Positions 27,541 through 40,048 of a stretch of DNA of 64,000 nucleotides are shown piece by piece. Position 1 is the stretch's first letter; every line of letters starts with the position of its first letter. Source of the stretch: Synchiropus splendidus. Taxonomy: Eukaryota; Chordata; Actinopteri; Syngnathiformes; Callionymidae. The notes beneath the pieces are model-generated. The model made no database searches. It worked only from the letters and a program-made list of their open reading frames with translations, and was not told the origin of the DNA. The stretch is from positions 66,375,437 through 66,439,436 of the forward strand of contig NC_071334.1 of assembly GCF_027744825.2 (NCBI RefSeq). Reading direction: 5' to 3'. The position numbers and the translations under genes are program-made.

Positions 27541-28759
27541 TACTTGAATGCTGCACTCTTTACCGTAGACTCGCGATCTCGCCGGAGTGTGGTAACGACA
27601 GGCAGGGTTTGCACGGTGACTTTTCTTGCTGTTATTTGATGGTTACGAGTGACTGGTGAGGTTGCTAAAACTGGTAGCTGAAGTCAAGTCTTTTGACAAC
27701 ACGTTCTCACTCCTCCAGTGTCTCATAGGGACTATTTTCAACTGGACTTTTGCAACCTTGAATAACACAGCAGTCAGACATGTGTGTGGCATTTTGACAC
27801 ATTTGGTGTCAGTTTCCTAGTGCTGTGGGCAGTAAGTCGTCAGTAAAAGAAAGACGTAGGTTGAGGTTGTGCCATGGAACAACGCTCCATTTCCTCTTTG
27901 CGGTCATTGATGTCACTTGGCATATATAGCACCTCACTGTCATACAATGTGAAATGTATACTGAGTGACAAGTACCAAGTTGAGCCAGTGATGAGAGATT
28001 CTAATTGTCAGCCGGATTTGTGAAGTAGCTCCTACCTTTGGAACACCACACTGGAAGGGAAACATTCCACTTTGTTGCAACACCTATGAACTATCATGCA
28101 ATGTGCATTGGACGCAGAAGTCCACTCAAAATAGTAGCTGTTTGATGCCATTGGAGTGAGAATGTGTTGCCTTTGAAGAGATGCTATAAATGTAATTTTG
28201 TCCTTCAAAATATTTATTTATTTTTTTGTTGACATTGTTAAAAACAACAAAAACAAACCAGAGGGCTTTGTGAAAGGAGATTCATTTACTCCCATCTCAC
28301 TCCTCTCAAAATTGAAAGTGCCCTCTTGTCCCTAATTGTGCAGTTGGTGGAGCAGAACATGTTGGAATAGAATCAAGGCCTCCCAGCAGACCTTTACCGA
28401 AACTGTGTGCAACAGCGGCCCAGCACAGCAGCTCCCCAGGGACATCACACACAGATGTGCACCAAAGTTCCCATACTCGTTCTTGAGAGCGGCAAAAATT
28501 GTGAAGTTGCTGATAATTAAACAATGCATGAGGCGTTTAGTGTTGACGAGCCATAAAGAACAGCGGAGATATGGGACATGGAGTAATTATAATTCGCCTC
28601 ATTGGTGCACATTAACGTGCGTTTTCTTTTCTGTGGATGATATGCTCCTATATTTAATTTCATTTTTAACTATCTCAGAATAAAGAGTCAGGAAAACATG
28701 ACAACAGTATAAATACTATCCTGAACACAAATTTGTAACTCTGAAGGTTTCACATCGGC

Positions 28760-29271
28760 ATATTTATGAAATCCAAGACATATAATCCAAGACATATGTA
28801 GAAAGTGAATGGATACAAGACGCCGCATCGTTTGATCATCAAAACATCATATGTTTCGCACACACTGCATTTGCGAACATCCAGTGCGCTGCTCGCTCAC
28901 TTGCTCACTTGACAGTCTCACGGTCTTGTGCTTTGTCAGCAAACACCACCGCTTTACTTTATTTACGTCTAATTTGGGTTCCACATGACTCATGAGTACC
29001 GCACATCCCAGGACTGAAATAAGGGAGACTTTGCTCTGGGTGCATTCTGCTAAACGCTTGCATGCTAACTGGCTACAGGTTTTCAGCTGAAGTCTCAGAC
29101 TGCTGCTCTGTGAGCTCACTGCAAACTGTGGAATGGACATCCTAAGGCACATCTCCTGCCTGTCACCAACATACAGTGAGTCTATTCAACAGTTAGCAGC
29201 GAACCCGCAAAGCAGCTGATTGTGAAGATTTCCGCTGAGAACATGAAGCTCATACTTGGATCAGTCACCGG
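28760..29271 (+). repeat. Approx. 0.5-kb dispersed repeat, copy 1
   Basis: Aligns collinearly with 62227-62790. Both copies share AAATCCAAGACA near the start, TACAAGACGC(C/T)GC, AACATCATAT, the TTTGTCAGCAAACACCACC block, TTATTTACGTCTA, TTTTCAGCTGAAGTC, CTGTGGAATGGAC and GAGAACATGAAGCTCA, in the same order and orientation. The copies differ by many substitutions and small indels. The GATCGG-like sequence at the end of each suggests a hAT-derived non-autonomous element. No protein is encoded. Confidence 0.7.
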
Positions 29272-29330
29272 CTTTTAGCCTTTCAGGGGGGCGTCTAAAC
29301 TGCAAACCATAAAAAAATGGACGCCCTCCT
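29272..29330 (+). repeat. Relative of the nested 7518-7684 element
   Basis: Starts with CTTTTAGCC directly after TCACCGG, like the 7518 copy. It also shares GGGCGTCT, CTGCAAA and AAAAAATGGACGCCC with it. The right half is diverged or missing, so no inverted partner of the left end could be recognised. Confidence 0.45.
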
Positions 29331-31545
29331 GCATTCACAGCAGGACGCCCTGAGTCTCCGATTATTAGTGCCTGTATACTGCCCCACTTATAGTGTCATC
29401 ACACTAGGTTCCACGAAAAGTGTGTTTCCGCCCGGTAATGATGCCGAATATGACCAAAATTCACAATTTTCCAACACTTTTGCAGGCGTAGCTCGCTGTT
29501 CGCGGGCACCGTATTTGTTTACTACCGCAATCTCACGGTTATTCACATCTCGAGAGTTGCCACACTCACGACATGGAAGCGCATTGTGTTTGATGGGATG
29601 TCTGACACTAATGACAGGGGGAAACTGCTGGTACTTTCCAAAGTTTAAAAAATCTTTTACAAAACCAACTCAATACAGTCTTTTGGTGTTTTTTTGGCCA
29701 CAAAACCCACTACTGCCGCTCCCCAGTGTCGTGCTCTAGGAACTGTTCTGGGAAGTGGAGGATCTCACAGCGCTTGCCGAATGCGGGCATAATGTATTTG
29801 TAAAATCTACTGTTCATATAGAGGATATATAGCCTGTCACACTAGCCATTCTTCGGTCATATATAACTGATGGATGACACACAGTATGGCCCCATTAATG
29901 AACAGCGTTCACTTTTTTTAAGAGTAAAACTTCATACTGACGCTGTAGCTTCGTAACTGCAGTACAACAACAAAAGTCAATATTGCCTTTCTCAATCTGG
30001 TCCCTCACTGGTTGGTCAGAAACAAAACTTCCGGGAAAGCATTTCCCTAGAACTGCACTTAACCTCCCAATGGAGGTTATGCCGTCGGTCAGTGAGATGG
30101 TTCTCTCCTCTCTAGCTGCAAATGCTCTTAAATGGAGTGTGCTGGATGAGAAGGGAGGCTGTGTTTGTGGACGTACATGAATGAGGAGTGAGTTTGTTTT
30201 TGCTCTCCGTCAGAACGTTCTGACTTTAGTTTGCTCGGAGTGCAGAAAAATCAATGATCCTCTCATTGGCTTCTTAATTATACTTTGTTACGGATCACTT
30301 TTTTTTAGCAAAATAACAGGAATTTCAACAGCGAACACCATTTCTAAATTGTCAAATGGTTTTTAGGTCATCTAATTTTGATCTCTTTTTATTGTTTGCA
30401 AGGGTAGTTTGAACTTCTTTAATGATATTGCTTTACACTCTTTAAATGAAATTCACAGACTGATGGTATAAAGAATGATCAAAAGGCTATGCATGTCCAG
30501 GAATTCATCACATACTGTCACATATTGTTTTTCCGGTATCTCCAACCTTCCTGAGCGATACTGAGGAGCGACTAGCATAAAGCACTAGCGTGTTACCATA
30601 TTGTTTCCAAATTTCTCATGTCCAGTGTAAACCTCACACGAATGAGGCTTTTGATGTGCCACACTTCTCATGTGCCTCCTGGCAGTTGGCAGCCCTGTGT
30701 AAGCATCAGTAACCAGTCCTTGGTGTCATACTTTGTTGAGAGTATTAAACTTGTGTTTTTGATGTTTAGATGAGCACTTCATCGAAAAAAATAATAATAA
30801 TAATCAGGAGAGATATAAATATTTTATATTGTCACGCAAAGAATCCAAATACATTTCAGAATCGGTTTGTTATAAATAAAATTGTCATAAATGTATTTCA
30901 TTTGTGAGAAATACAACAGTATATGGCCAAATGTACTGCATTTCTATGCAACCAGTGTTTGCAATGTTATGAGAGCCACTGAAAAAAGGATTCTTTTTAA
31001 CTAACAGCACTCCACTTTCGCTGCATTGAAAAAAAAAAAAAGGTTTCTGTCTTTAAATGATGCAGTCACGAGATTTGCAAACAGAATATGGGTAACTATC
31101 AAATCCTTCGCCTCTCGTTGCCGTGCTTTTTTTCAATGAAACAAAGGAATACGAAAAAAAAACATGTTTGAGACGAGCTCTTTCCATAATTCCTCGAACC
31201 AAGCCAAATGTTGATGCCAAGCAAAATTTGCTACGTCTTTCATAAAGAGCGCAGTACTATTAATCGCCATGGTAACACGGCTCCACAAAGCTTTGCGCTT
31301 TCTTTAAATCTTTCTATTCCAGGTGGATGGCTGACTATCGTTGCTGAAAAAGAAACAGGGGGTGGTTATGTTCTACCACAATGTTATGAATGATGAAGGC
31401 ATTTGATTTGATGTATCTGGTGGATGCTCCTGCGCGCAGCCACAAACTGAGGCTTCATGTGTGTGATTCCCATGTCTCCCACCTTTTATATTTGCAACAG
31501 CCATCACTTATGCCTCCATCTTTTGTTTTGTTTTTTGTTTTGCAG

Positions 31546-31613
31546 TGAAACCAACAGTTGTCGATGTTGGAATTTATGTCAACAGTATCGGGCCGGTGTC
31601 GTCCATCGATATG
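31546..31613 (+). CDS. gabrg3: GABA-A receptor gamma-3 subunit, internal exon of 68 bp
   Basis: This exon encodes the segment VKPTVVDVGIYVNSIGPVSS followed by IDM, in the N-terminal extracellular domain of a pentameric GABA-gated chloride channel subunit. It follows a TTTTGCAG acceptor and ends at an ATG|GTGAGT donor. Its 68-bp length and phases (starts with TG of a split valine codon, ends at a codon boundary) are those of the corresponding exon in vertebrate GABA-A subunit genes. The YVNSIGPVSS motif is characteristic of gamma subunits, and VSSI(D/N)M fits gamma-3 better than gamma-1 or gamma-2 as I remember them. It joins in frame to the exon at 54009 after a 22.4 kb intron. A short open frame running on past the donor is not coding. 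Confidence 0.95.
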
Positions 31614-34600
31614 GTGAGTTGCAGCATGATTTATATCCGTCTCCTTCTCCCCTGCGTCTCTGCACCTGCCTGCATTTGCAGACGTTCATCCCACATTAGC
31701 ATCATACACGATTGTTCTCGTTCCTCTCGCCTGCCACAGACGTTCTTCCACTCAAGGATGTACTGATCAGACAGGTGCTGCTGCTTGGTTCAGGTCAGAT
31801 TACAAAATGAGTGGATTCACATCCTACATGCAGCTACACCACATTTGGAAATGGAGCAATGTTTCCATTTTCTGTCACAGGTCTTGACTCAAACTGATGC
31901 CTGATTTTAATGTGTCGTTTATGCTGCCCACATTTCGGGAGGTTCTTATTTTCATTTATTTATGTATTACGTATTTAGCAGGGGGCTCAATCCGGAACTC
32001 AAAGGCCCCAAAGTGCGTGCAGGTTTTTTGTTCCAGTCAAACAGACAGACATAGGTTAACCCAGTGATTTCAAAACTGAGATGGAGCTACCTTACTTTAC
32101 TACTGAGCCTCTTTAAAACACCACCATCCGAAGGCTGTTATAGACATTTTGTGAAAAAAAGATGTCCATATTGGTTGCAACCAAAACTTCAGTTTGAAAG
32201 TCCTGTTTTTTTCTATACTATATATATTAGATTTACACTGTTATGATGCAGAGAATGAAAAGAAGCAGACTGAAGAACAGTTCTCATGATTTCTGCTCCA
32301 TGATTCCTCTTATTCCTCTATTTTTTTAGCGCAGTATTTGTGTATAACTGTGTGTAAACTTGTGTCTGTTTACCTTGATTGTTAATTTACCTTGTATTGT
32401 TAATTTACCCCCCTCAGACTCATACAAATTCCTGTTTCTTGAACATGAAATTTTAAGTGGCAGCTCTGGTAAGCATGAAATAATGAAAGAAATAATGAAA
32501 AATTGTGATTTTGTGATTCTGGAGAGAAATAGTTACTGTCATAGAAAAAAAAAGTGTGAATTGTTTTCATTGTTGTGACGTGAAAACTTAAAAATAAATA
32601 AATATATAAATAGTGATAAAAGACAGCATTTTTGTTGTGACTCAAATCTCATACCGTCTCATGTCAAATGTGTTTATTCTATAATGATAATCTAATATAA
32701 TTTAATAATTAATATAATTTATAATTTAATATATATAATCTTATATTGCAATCCCAAAATATTGTAGCTTTTTTTGTGTTGTTGTTATGAGGGACACATT
32801 CTTTATTGTCTTTTTGCTTGCAGCATGAAACTCTGGCCGTGTTTGACTTATTGGTTTTATAATGTGGCCCAACCAATTTGAGTGTCGACGAGCTTTGCCC
32901 GTGAACTCAGAAACATCCTCTGCCTACAGGTAGAACGGTAATTTGATTTCCATCGAAATGGAACCAGCCACAGTGTCAAGCTGGCCGCAGTTCTGTCTGA
33001 CTATACATTTCCTGACTGCAATATTCTTTTGTGAACATCTGCTTTCGTGGAATCTCATACTTGGTTGGGAGATTTTTCCCATCGATAGCTAATATAGTGT
33101 GAAGGGTACCTCCAAATGAAATTTGCATTAAAGAGACAAAAATGATCAGGATAAACCTTTAAAATTCCTTTCATTAAATTGACTTTTCTTTTGATGTATT
33201 TCCAGCTTAAATGTTCTGCTCTAGTTCGAAAGACATGTGTTAAACATACTATGGTTTAATGCCACCAAACATGGACAGTTCACTTTGGTGTTTGTCATCT
33301 GTTGCCATACAATATGGGAATACATTTGTAGCTTCATTCATTAAAACTCATCCGTCATGATTGTGCGGTCTCATATTTTTTCCGGTGAAGGCATTCCTAT
33401 TCCAGACATAACAAGAAGTCACGTCCCATATTGTCGTAATTGAACTGCATTAGTCGGAAGCTCCAGGCCGTCATACGTCACAGGGCGCTCATCCATCCCA
33501 AGAGCAATTAGGTCAATTAGTTTACAAAGCAAATTGAGGAGTTTAATCATGTCTCACAAATTGTGGAGCGCAGAAAGATGTGAAACTATATGAGGGTTTA
33601 AATTAAGGATGTCCTGCCCTTTCTCTTGTTTTTTTTCTGTTCTTACTTTGAATAATGGAGGAAAAAGGGCAATTTTCTAGTGTGTATATATCCCATATTT
33701 CTAACCATAGGACGATACCTTTCTGCTTGACACTTATTAGTATTCAGTGCATCTGTGGAACACAAACTGCGTAGAGTTTTAGAAGTTCATCAACATGGCG
33801 CGGAGCAGCAGTCCAGCTGGGAAATTCCCTGGTCTGGCAATAAAACATTGGTGTAACAACTTATCGCAGAGGCACAGATGCCGTGGACACAATAACATAA
33901 GGGCAGTCCAATGGCCTTTATTAGTCATTTGGGATGGAGGTGGATGGCAGGTTTTTGAAGGTAAAGACGTGTACTGTCAGCATAATAATGGATCATTAGC
34001 CTTTGTGTAAAAGAAGTGACTCGGAGGAGCTGTTAAGTCTAGTTATAGTTGAGGAGCGGCATGCTACCTGAGGGATTTATTTCACACTTTGTCAGCCACT
34101 TTTGAACACATTTATTTCTTCAAACTTTGCATATTTAATAAGGGACCAATTTGGGACCAAAAATTCCTGCAATGGAAGACAAGTATAAATCATGACTGTC
34201 ATTTTGAGCAGCCGACTTCCACATGAGTAAACCATCTGTTACAATGTGTGTATGACTGTGCGCTGTTAGCATCTGCAAGGTCGAAATATAAACACAACCC
34301 TTCCATTTCTTTCGTGGGCTGGCCAACTGCACGGATGTCTGAAATGCAACCAGTGTTTTTTGAGCATGTGCTGTATGGGATCACCTCAGGAATGGTGTCA
34401 TGTCGCCAGATAGAGTGGTGGCCTTAGGTTTGTGGGAGTTTGCTACACACAGAAGAAAGTGCCAACTGATGTAAATAGGTGTAGAATATTTGGTTGATGA
34501 GATATGTGCAACATGAGATCAGAGCTAAACTAAAAAAGAAAAATTTAATATACTATTTGAAAATAAAACTCATTTTCTTTTTCCCCCTCATTTCACATGT

Positions 34601-37104
34601 CTATTTTTTCTCCTTTCGCTCGTGTTTGTTACATTGAAATGTAAAAGTATTTTAATTTTAACTGTATTTTTGTCCCTCAAAAAAAAAAAAATACAAAAAA
34701 CTCAATTTCCCTGTAAAAAAGTTACCATTTTACCTTTTCTTCTGTTACAAATATATTCACCACTTGAAAGGAGTTCAATATCTATGATGTATATTGAGAA
34801 TATTTAACTAAAATTTGTAGAAAACTAAATTATATTTAATCTAATACACTATTTTAAGGAATTTGCGACGGAGATAAACACGTGTTTCATCAGTGTTATT
34901 ATTAGTTAGTCACCAAGAAACCCAAAGGAGCTGTGCCACTCTGCCACACTTCGTGAGGGTTATTTTCTGCAACCTATGCATATTCAAGGACTCATGTTAA
35001 GGCTATCAGCAGGCAACCTTAACACAAGGTTATGATCCGAGTGAAGATGTGAACTTAAAGATAGAGCAAATCACTCGGGGCTTGACATCAGACGGGGATT
35101 TCAGTGGATATATTTAGAGCCTGTGAGTAATCTTGTCTGATGTAACACAAGTTTAGTTTTTGCTCAACACCGAGACTCTGGAACATTTTGGTGTCATCAT
35201 TCAGTCTATTTGACTCTACAATTTATTCATGCCAGAAACAAGATCACAGTTTTTTTAAAAACATCATGAACGTCTGGTCTGTTCACAATAGGAGTGATCA
35301 TCTCTGTATTATTGAAAAAATATTACTCACTGAATCTAGACTTCAAATCTGGATGTCTATGATGGCAAGTGCTCATTTGATGTTGTGCACTAACTACGGT
35401 ATCATAGAGAATAGTCATGTTTTCAACTTGAATGTATGTCCCTACACACAGACTGAAGTGATGACTGAAGTGAAACTGGACAAAGGTTCTTGTCATCTCA
35501 GTGACAGAACGTAGCTTAATTTGTCCTCGCTTCTATATCGAAACTCTTTGAAACTGTTGAAATGTTGCGCTTTTCCAAGTTGGCCTTCTTTTCTATTTAT
35601 AAACTGCTCCCAGCTATGCAAATTATGTTTATACTTGCATCTATTTAGTTTGAAGAGCTCAAAACTTAATCTTGTCCTACTACTGCAAATGGATGTCTTA
35701 ACAAGGCACACACTTGATAGAAGTTATATATTTGTTTTCTGCTTTTTTTTTTTTTTTTTTAATTATGTAGGGCATTAGATAGACATGCAGAGAGAGAGGC
35801 ATTCCGAGGAAGCAAAGTCGATGTGGCTGTAAAGCCCCTGCAGCCTGTAGTGGGTCAGTAGGACGTTGCAGGATTGGACTCCCAGTCCGACTTTTAGTGG
35901 ACATCAAGATCCTACTGTGACATTCTGGTTGTTCCCACAATGGCACTGATTGGTTTCACCCTATCAGGGTGGCTGGGATGTGGATACTTAAATGCCCTGA
36001 GCTCTGACTGGGCTCCAACAAGAACCCATTATATGGGTTGCTCCTAAATACTCCTTTTCAAAGATATTTGCGCGTCTATGCTGGCATTGCAAATGCACAG
36101 TAAGTAAACAAATACCACTCATTTGTGCAAGATCGACATGGATTTGTTTGCCCACACTAGGTTGCACCCTCTGGACTGTTTTTTCTTTTCTTTTTTTGTT
36201 TTTTTTGCTGACTTCTGTCTGATTCATCAGTGCTGACATTTCCATTTTGTAGCGTCTCTAAACTGCGTACATCGTGGCACGTGTGACTGAGACTTCCACA
36301 TGAAAAACCGGGCCAAATCCCCCGGGATGGAAATGCGTGATCCATACCAATCACATACTATTGTTTCAAGTTCTGAGCACTCAAGTGCCAGATTTCCTCT
36401 CATCTTCCTCCAGAAACAAGAGGAATATCAGCGCATCTTTGCTCTGTTGGCCAGGTTAAGTTGATGATGCAATGCCAGTTGAAAGTTAGAGTCATTCAGC
36501 ACGGCGTGATGAGCAGTTGAGTGATGAGCGAGAGTATTAGCAGCATTAAAGTCAAAGCGCTGAGCTTCTATTACTGGTGCCAGTCGCGTCAGATTTCACT
36601 GTCAGTAAATGAACTGTCAAAGATGGACCCAGAGTGACATCGACTCTCTGTTCTTCTAATGTATTCCTGGACGAGTGAGTGGGCGTCTTTTTGAATCTGT
36701 GGCTTTACAACAGCTCAGATATAATGGACGACCACCTTCCCGATTAATATGCAACTGAAAGAAAGAGGGATTGTTACGAAACACTGCCTTTGATGGGCGA
36801 TAGCTTTTGTTCTGGATATAGAAAATAAACCAGACACTAACAGGTCACTGCTTGCCCCACCCATTAAATATGTGTCTCATGCTTTCTAGCACTTTTTCAA
36901 CTGAACTACTTCGTCCGATGTTGAAGTCAGCCTTCAGTTGTTTGCCCTCTTCTGGCATTTACTCTGGATTTTTCACATTTTTTTTTTTTTAACCTAATGA
37001 AGATTAAAAAAAAATTAATAAAAATCTGACTTTGATTTTCACTAAGGCTGAATGAGTTAGGGGAGAAATTGAATTGCTCCCTTTTGCTCTCTTCTTTCCA
37101 CCTT

Positions 37105-37240
37105 TAAACTGGGTTCTGCATTTGTATTGCGTAAGATAGATCATGCCGACAGGGAGTCAGTCTATGGAAAGCAAAGTGGTGACAACAAGGAAATGATCAA
37201 ATGATGACATGTGAGACATGATTCGGGCTGTCCAGATATT
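37105..37240 (+). repeat. Dispersed repeat, copy B
   Basis: Diverged copy of the sequence at 27345-27540, sharing CTGGGTTCTGC, ACAGGGAGTCAGTC and GGAAAGCA in order, and ending near GGGCTGTCCAGA. Non-coding. Confidence 0.5.
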
Positions 37241-37593
37241 CTTCGACTATTGTAGACCAGCTCCTGCATGGTCGACAGGCACCGCAGTCACTGCTGAAAT
37301 GACGGCATGACGGCTCTATGACTGGTGGACTGGGGCGCCATAGAATTTCTCCATGATAATATCAACACACCTCACATAAACATTCCGTGCCACCACCAAT
37401 AGAGAAGCTCATCCTTCAAGCCAGAAATCTAGGAAACACAACACGCAGCATGGATTGATCACTTTTTGATTGACTACCTTCTGTTTCACGTAACTGTTTA
37501 AGTCGGGAGCGATCGGCTCTCCTCACCCATATGAAGAAATGGTCGGGATGAAGGAGCATCTCTTTTGGGATTAGGGTAGGACATTTGTGATGG

Positions 37594-37750
37594 GTAGATG
37601 AGGCTTCATGAAACCTTGTCCTTGTTTTCAGAGGCCACTCGATGGCACTGTCTGCTGTAAAATGTTTGTATTTGAACAGCTACTGAAATAAATCCTCACT
37701 TCATTTGCACACCAAAAACGCCATCTAGTGGTCTCTAAGAATGTGAGCTT
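37594..37750 (+). repeat. GAGGCTTCATGAAAC-family dispersed repeat
   Basis: Begins GATGAGGCTTCATGAAAC, followed by TTTTCAGAGGCCACTCGATG and GCACTGTCTGCTGTA, and ends near CGCCATCTAGTGG. It is the most complete of several copies in this intron. The family has no visible coding capacity and its class is unknown to me. Confidence 0.6.
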
Positions 37751-38687
37751 TCATCGAAGTAGTTGATCGTAGCCAAGCAAAGAACAGACAGTGGCGTCTA
37801 GTGAAAAATTACGACCCTTTTTCATGAAACCACGTAACTTCTACATAGAGTGTGTTATCATGGAGTTTCACACTTCCACTTATAGAACTCTAAGGAGTGC
37901 CATTACCCAACTGTACTTGTTTGAGACGTTGGTCCGTCCGACCCTAGGACATTAGATACCACCTGTCTACCTACAATATTTGATATCTAAGGAGTGAGAA
38001 TGTGTTGTGGCTTCCTGCAGCTCAGACACATTTAAAAGGTTTGTAAGTTTACTAATCTGGTGACTTGGTTTACTGTGTTTTAGAATACTATTTTTCTGTG
38101 GTTTATAAAGCTTATAATGTTCCTTGAAAGTTTCACGGAGATAGTTGTTTTTGATGGTTAGAAGAGTCACAGCGGCACAAGGATCCACTCACGTTGAGCC
38201 CGTCCCGAGATGAGAGGAACCTCCATTTGTGTCTGCCTGGAGTGTCAATGCGCATCTCTGTGGAAGTGTTGTTCTGCTGTTTGCTGATGCATGACAGCTG
38301 TAACGCTAGTCAACGTTTTTTATGTCAGAGATGGAAAATCAAATCTTCATGTTCATGCAGGCTTCAAATTTCCTGAGGCGTTATAGCTTATTATCATCGA
38401 GTCAAGTGCATCACGAGAGCCTCTTCTCAAGATGAGAATGGGAAAGCTACTGAAGGGTTCAATTGATTTAAAAAGGAAGGGGGAAATTGCTGTGGACAAC
38501 AAGGAGTGGACAGTGTCATTTGCATGGTACTTTGTGTTACTTTCACAGAAGCTTTGATGTCGTCTTACTATAGATAGGTGAAGTTTCCTTGTGACAATGG
38601 CTGTCAACTGTATCACGTCTTATGATATAGACGCTCAATTTAAAAAGCAAAGTTCATAAAGGCTTAAACACTTTCATCACTGAAGAC

Positions 38688-39747
38688 TAGGGATGGGCGA
38701 TAACTTATCATTTAACATAATCTCCACAATGAGAATTCTGCATCTCACAAGACATTTCATAAACACACGGACCACTCGCAGCATTGGACTTGAACATGAT
38801 GTGACCGTGACGCCACATCACGCTCTCCAGCTCCGAGGAGTTTGACAGCCGACACCAGCGTGTGACAGTTGTGGAGAGTGTGGTGGACTTTGGTTCACGA
38901 TCGTAGTTTTAAACTTATTTTTACTCCAGGGAACCTTTGATAACGACTCTGGTCGACTCTGAGTCTCTGGATCAGTGTTTATTTTATTAGATGGAGTGGT
39001 CCTCGTAGGTTCTCTGACGCGGCCGTCTGACTTGGTTCACATCAACACATGCAGGTCTCCCGCTGCGCTGGTGCCTCAGTGAAACACTGTGGGGAAAACA
39101 GTTGGATAATGGACGGAGGTCCGCTCCGGTATTGGCGGTGGCGTCCTCTTCCACGTCCACGATTAGGGTTCCTTGATCGTGGACACACTCTCACAGGTAG
39201 CGCTAATGATACTACTAGTTAGGGACCATCAACAAATTCTGATTCAATCAAAATATTAGTGAAATCCTCAAAAGGCAATGAAAAACAACCATTTTAGCAG
39301 AGAGAAGTGTGAAAATGTTTTCCATCATACTAGACAAGGGACTGACAGTTTATATAATGATTTCTAGTATAGAATATACAGTAATGAAATGACCATTTAC
39401 TCACAATATTTCTAATATTTCTTCAGTAGCATCGAGGAAATGTGTCCAGACTGGTCCATAGTTAAAGTTGACTGTTGCGAGACATGAGCTACAACAGACG
39501 GACGGCTCAATTTAACCCCTAAATAAAGTTGGCAGAGCAGCCTGACAGACACGACCAGGTTCTAGGAGAGACGTGAAACGTTGAATTTCACATCTCTACA
39601 CTTAGCTGTTCTAATGAAACATAAACAGTTTCAAGAGACTGTAGTGTGTCCAACACATGGAATAGAATGAAAATATTTATCGTGATAATTATCGTTATCA
39701 CCGAAATGACAACATTTAACGTGATCATTTTTTTGTCCATATGCCCA
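38688..39747. mobile_element. Probable hAT-like non-autonomous element, about 1.06 kb
   Basis: The left edge reads TAGGGATGGGCGATAACTTA, and the right edge, on the other strand, GGGCATATGGACAAAA leading into a run of ATCACGTTAAATGTTG and GATAACGATAATTATC. TAGGG(A/C)TGGGCGATA termini and GATAAC/GTTATC-rich ends are typical of fish hAT derivatives (from memory). The interior has no transposase frame. The edges are imperfect and no target duplication was matched. An L2-like tail and a MITE follow directly on the right. Confidence 0.45.
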
Positions 39748-39780
39748 TGAACCAATGGCGACAAAACGTTGGTTCATGGG
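39744..39780. other. Perfect 12-bp stem-loop
   Basis: CCCATGAACCAA at 39744-39755 and TTGGTTCATGGG at 39769-39780 are exact reverse complements separated by 13 bases. The stem lies directly before a GGAGATCAATAAAG sequence and a TATC microsatellite, an arrangement reminiscent of the 3' end of an L2-like retrotransposon. It is a structural observation only. Confidence 0.8.
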
Positions 39781-39805
39781 AATTTCTCTTCGGAGATCAA
39801 TAAAG

Positions 39806-39839
<34 letters not shown>
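39806..39839. repeat. (TATC)n microsatellite
   Basis: About eight TATC units following GATCAATAAAG. This resembles the microsatellite tail of an L2-like LINE copy whose body is not recognisable. Confidence 0.9.
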
Positions 39840-39842
39840 ACA

Positions 39843-40048
39843 CAGTGGCTCTTAACCTTGTTGGAGGCACCGAACCCCACCAGTTTCATATGCTCATTCA
39901 CCGAACCCTTCTTTAGTAAAAAATGAAATATGATACACTAACTAGACTAGACTGAGGGGTGGACCTCTGCGGCCGAGGCTCCACCGAACCCCTGAGACCG
40001 ACTCACCGAACCCCTAGAGTTCAATCGAACCCAGGTTAAGAACCACTG
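39843..40048. mobile_element. 206-bp hAT MITE with perfect 8-bp target duplication
   Basis: The ends are inverted: CAGTGGCTCTTAACCT at the left, and at the right CAGTGGTTCTTAACCT when read on the other strand, one mismatch in 16. The element is flanked by a perfect 8-bp direct repeat ATCTAACA (39835-39842 and 40049-40056). An 8-bp duplication and a CAGTGG terminus are standard for the hAT superfamily. The interior has repeated CACCGAACCCC motifs and no coding frame. It landed at the edge of the TATC microsatellite, whose last bases form part of the duplicated target. Confidence 0.92.

Larger units (their letters stand above)
1..31545 (+). other. Inferred intron 2 (or 5' flank) of gabrg3; no exon recognised
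   Basis: I found no convincing coding exon here. The expected preceding gabrg3 exon should encode a segment ending in a KLRPDIG-like motif and stop in phase 1, because the exon at 31546 begins with the last two bases of a valine codon. I searched by eye for that motif and for the W-V-L-A-P-K stretch before it and saw neither. The span is therefore most simply intron 2, with the 5' exons left of the window. It holds degenerate DNA transposons (listed separately), A/T homopolymers such as the T run near 23272-23296, a G run near 25867, and otherwise unremarkable AT-rich sequence. A missed short or diverged exon cannot be excluded by eye. Confidence 0.6.
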
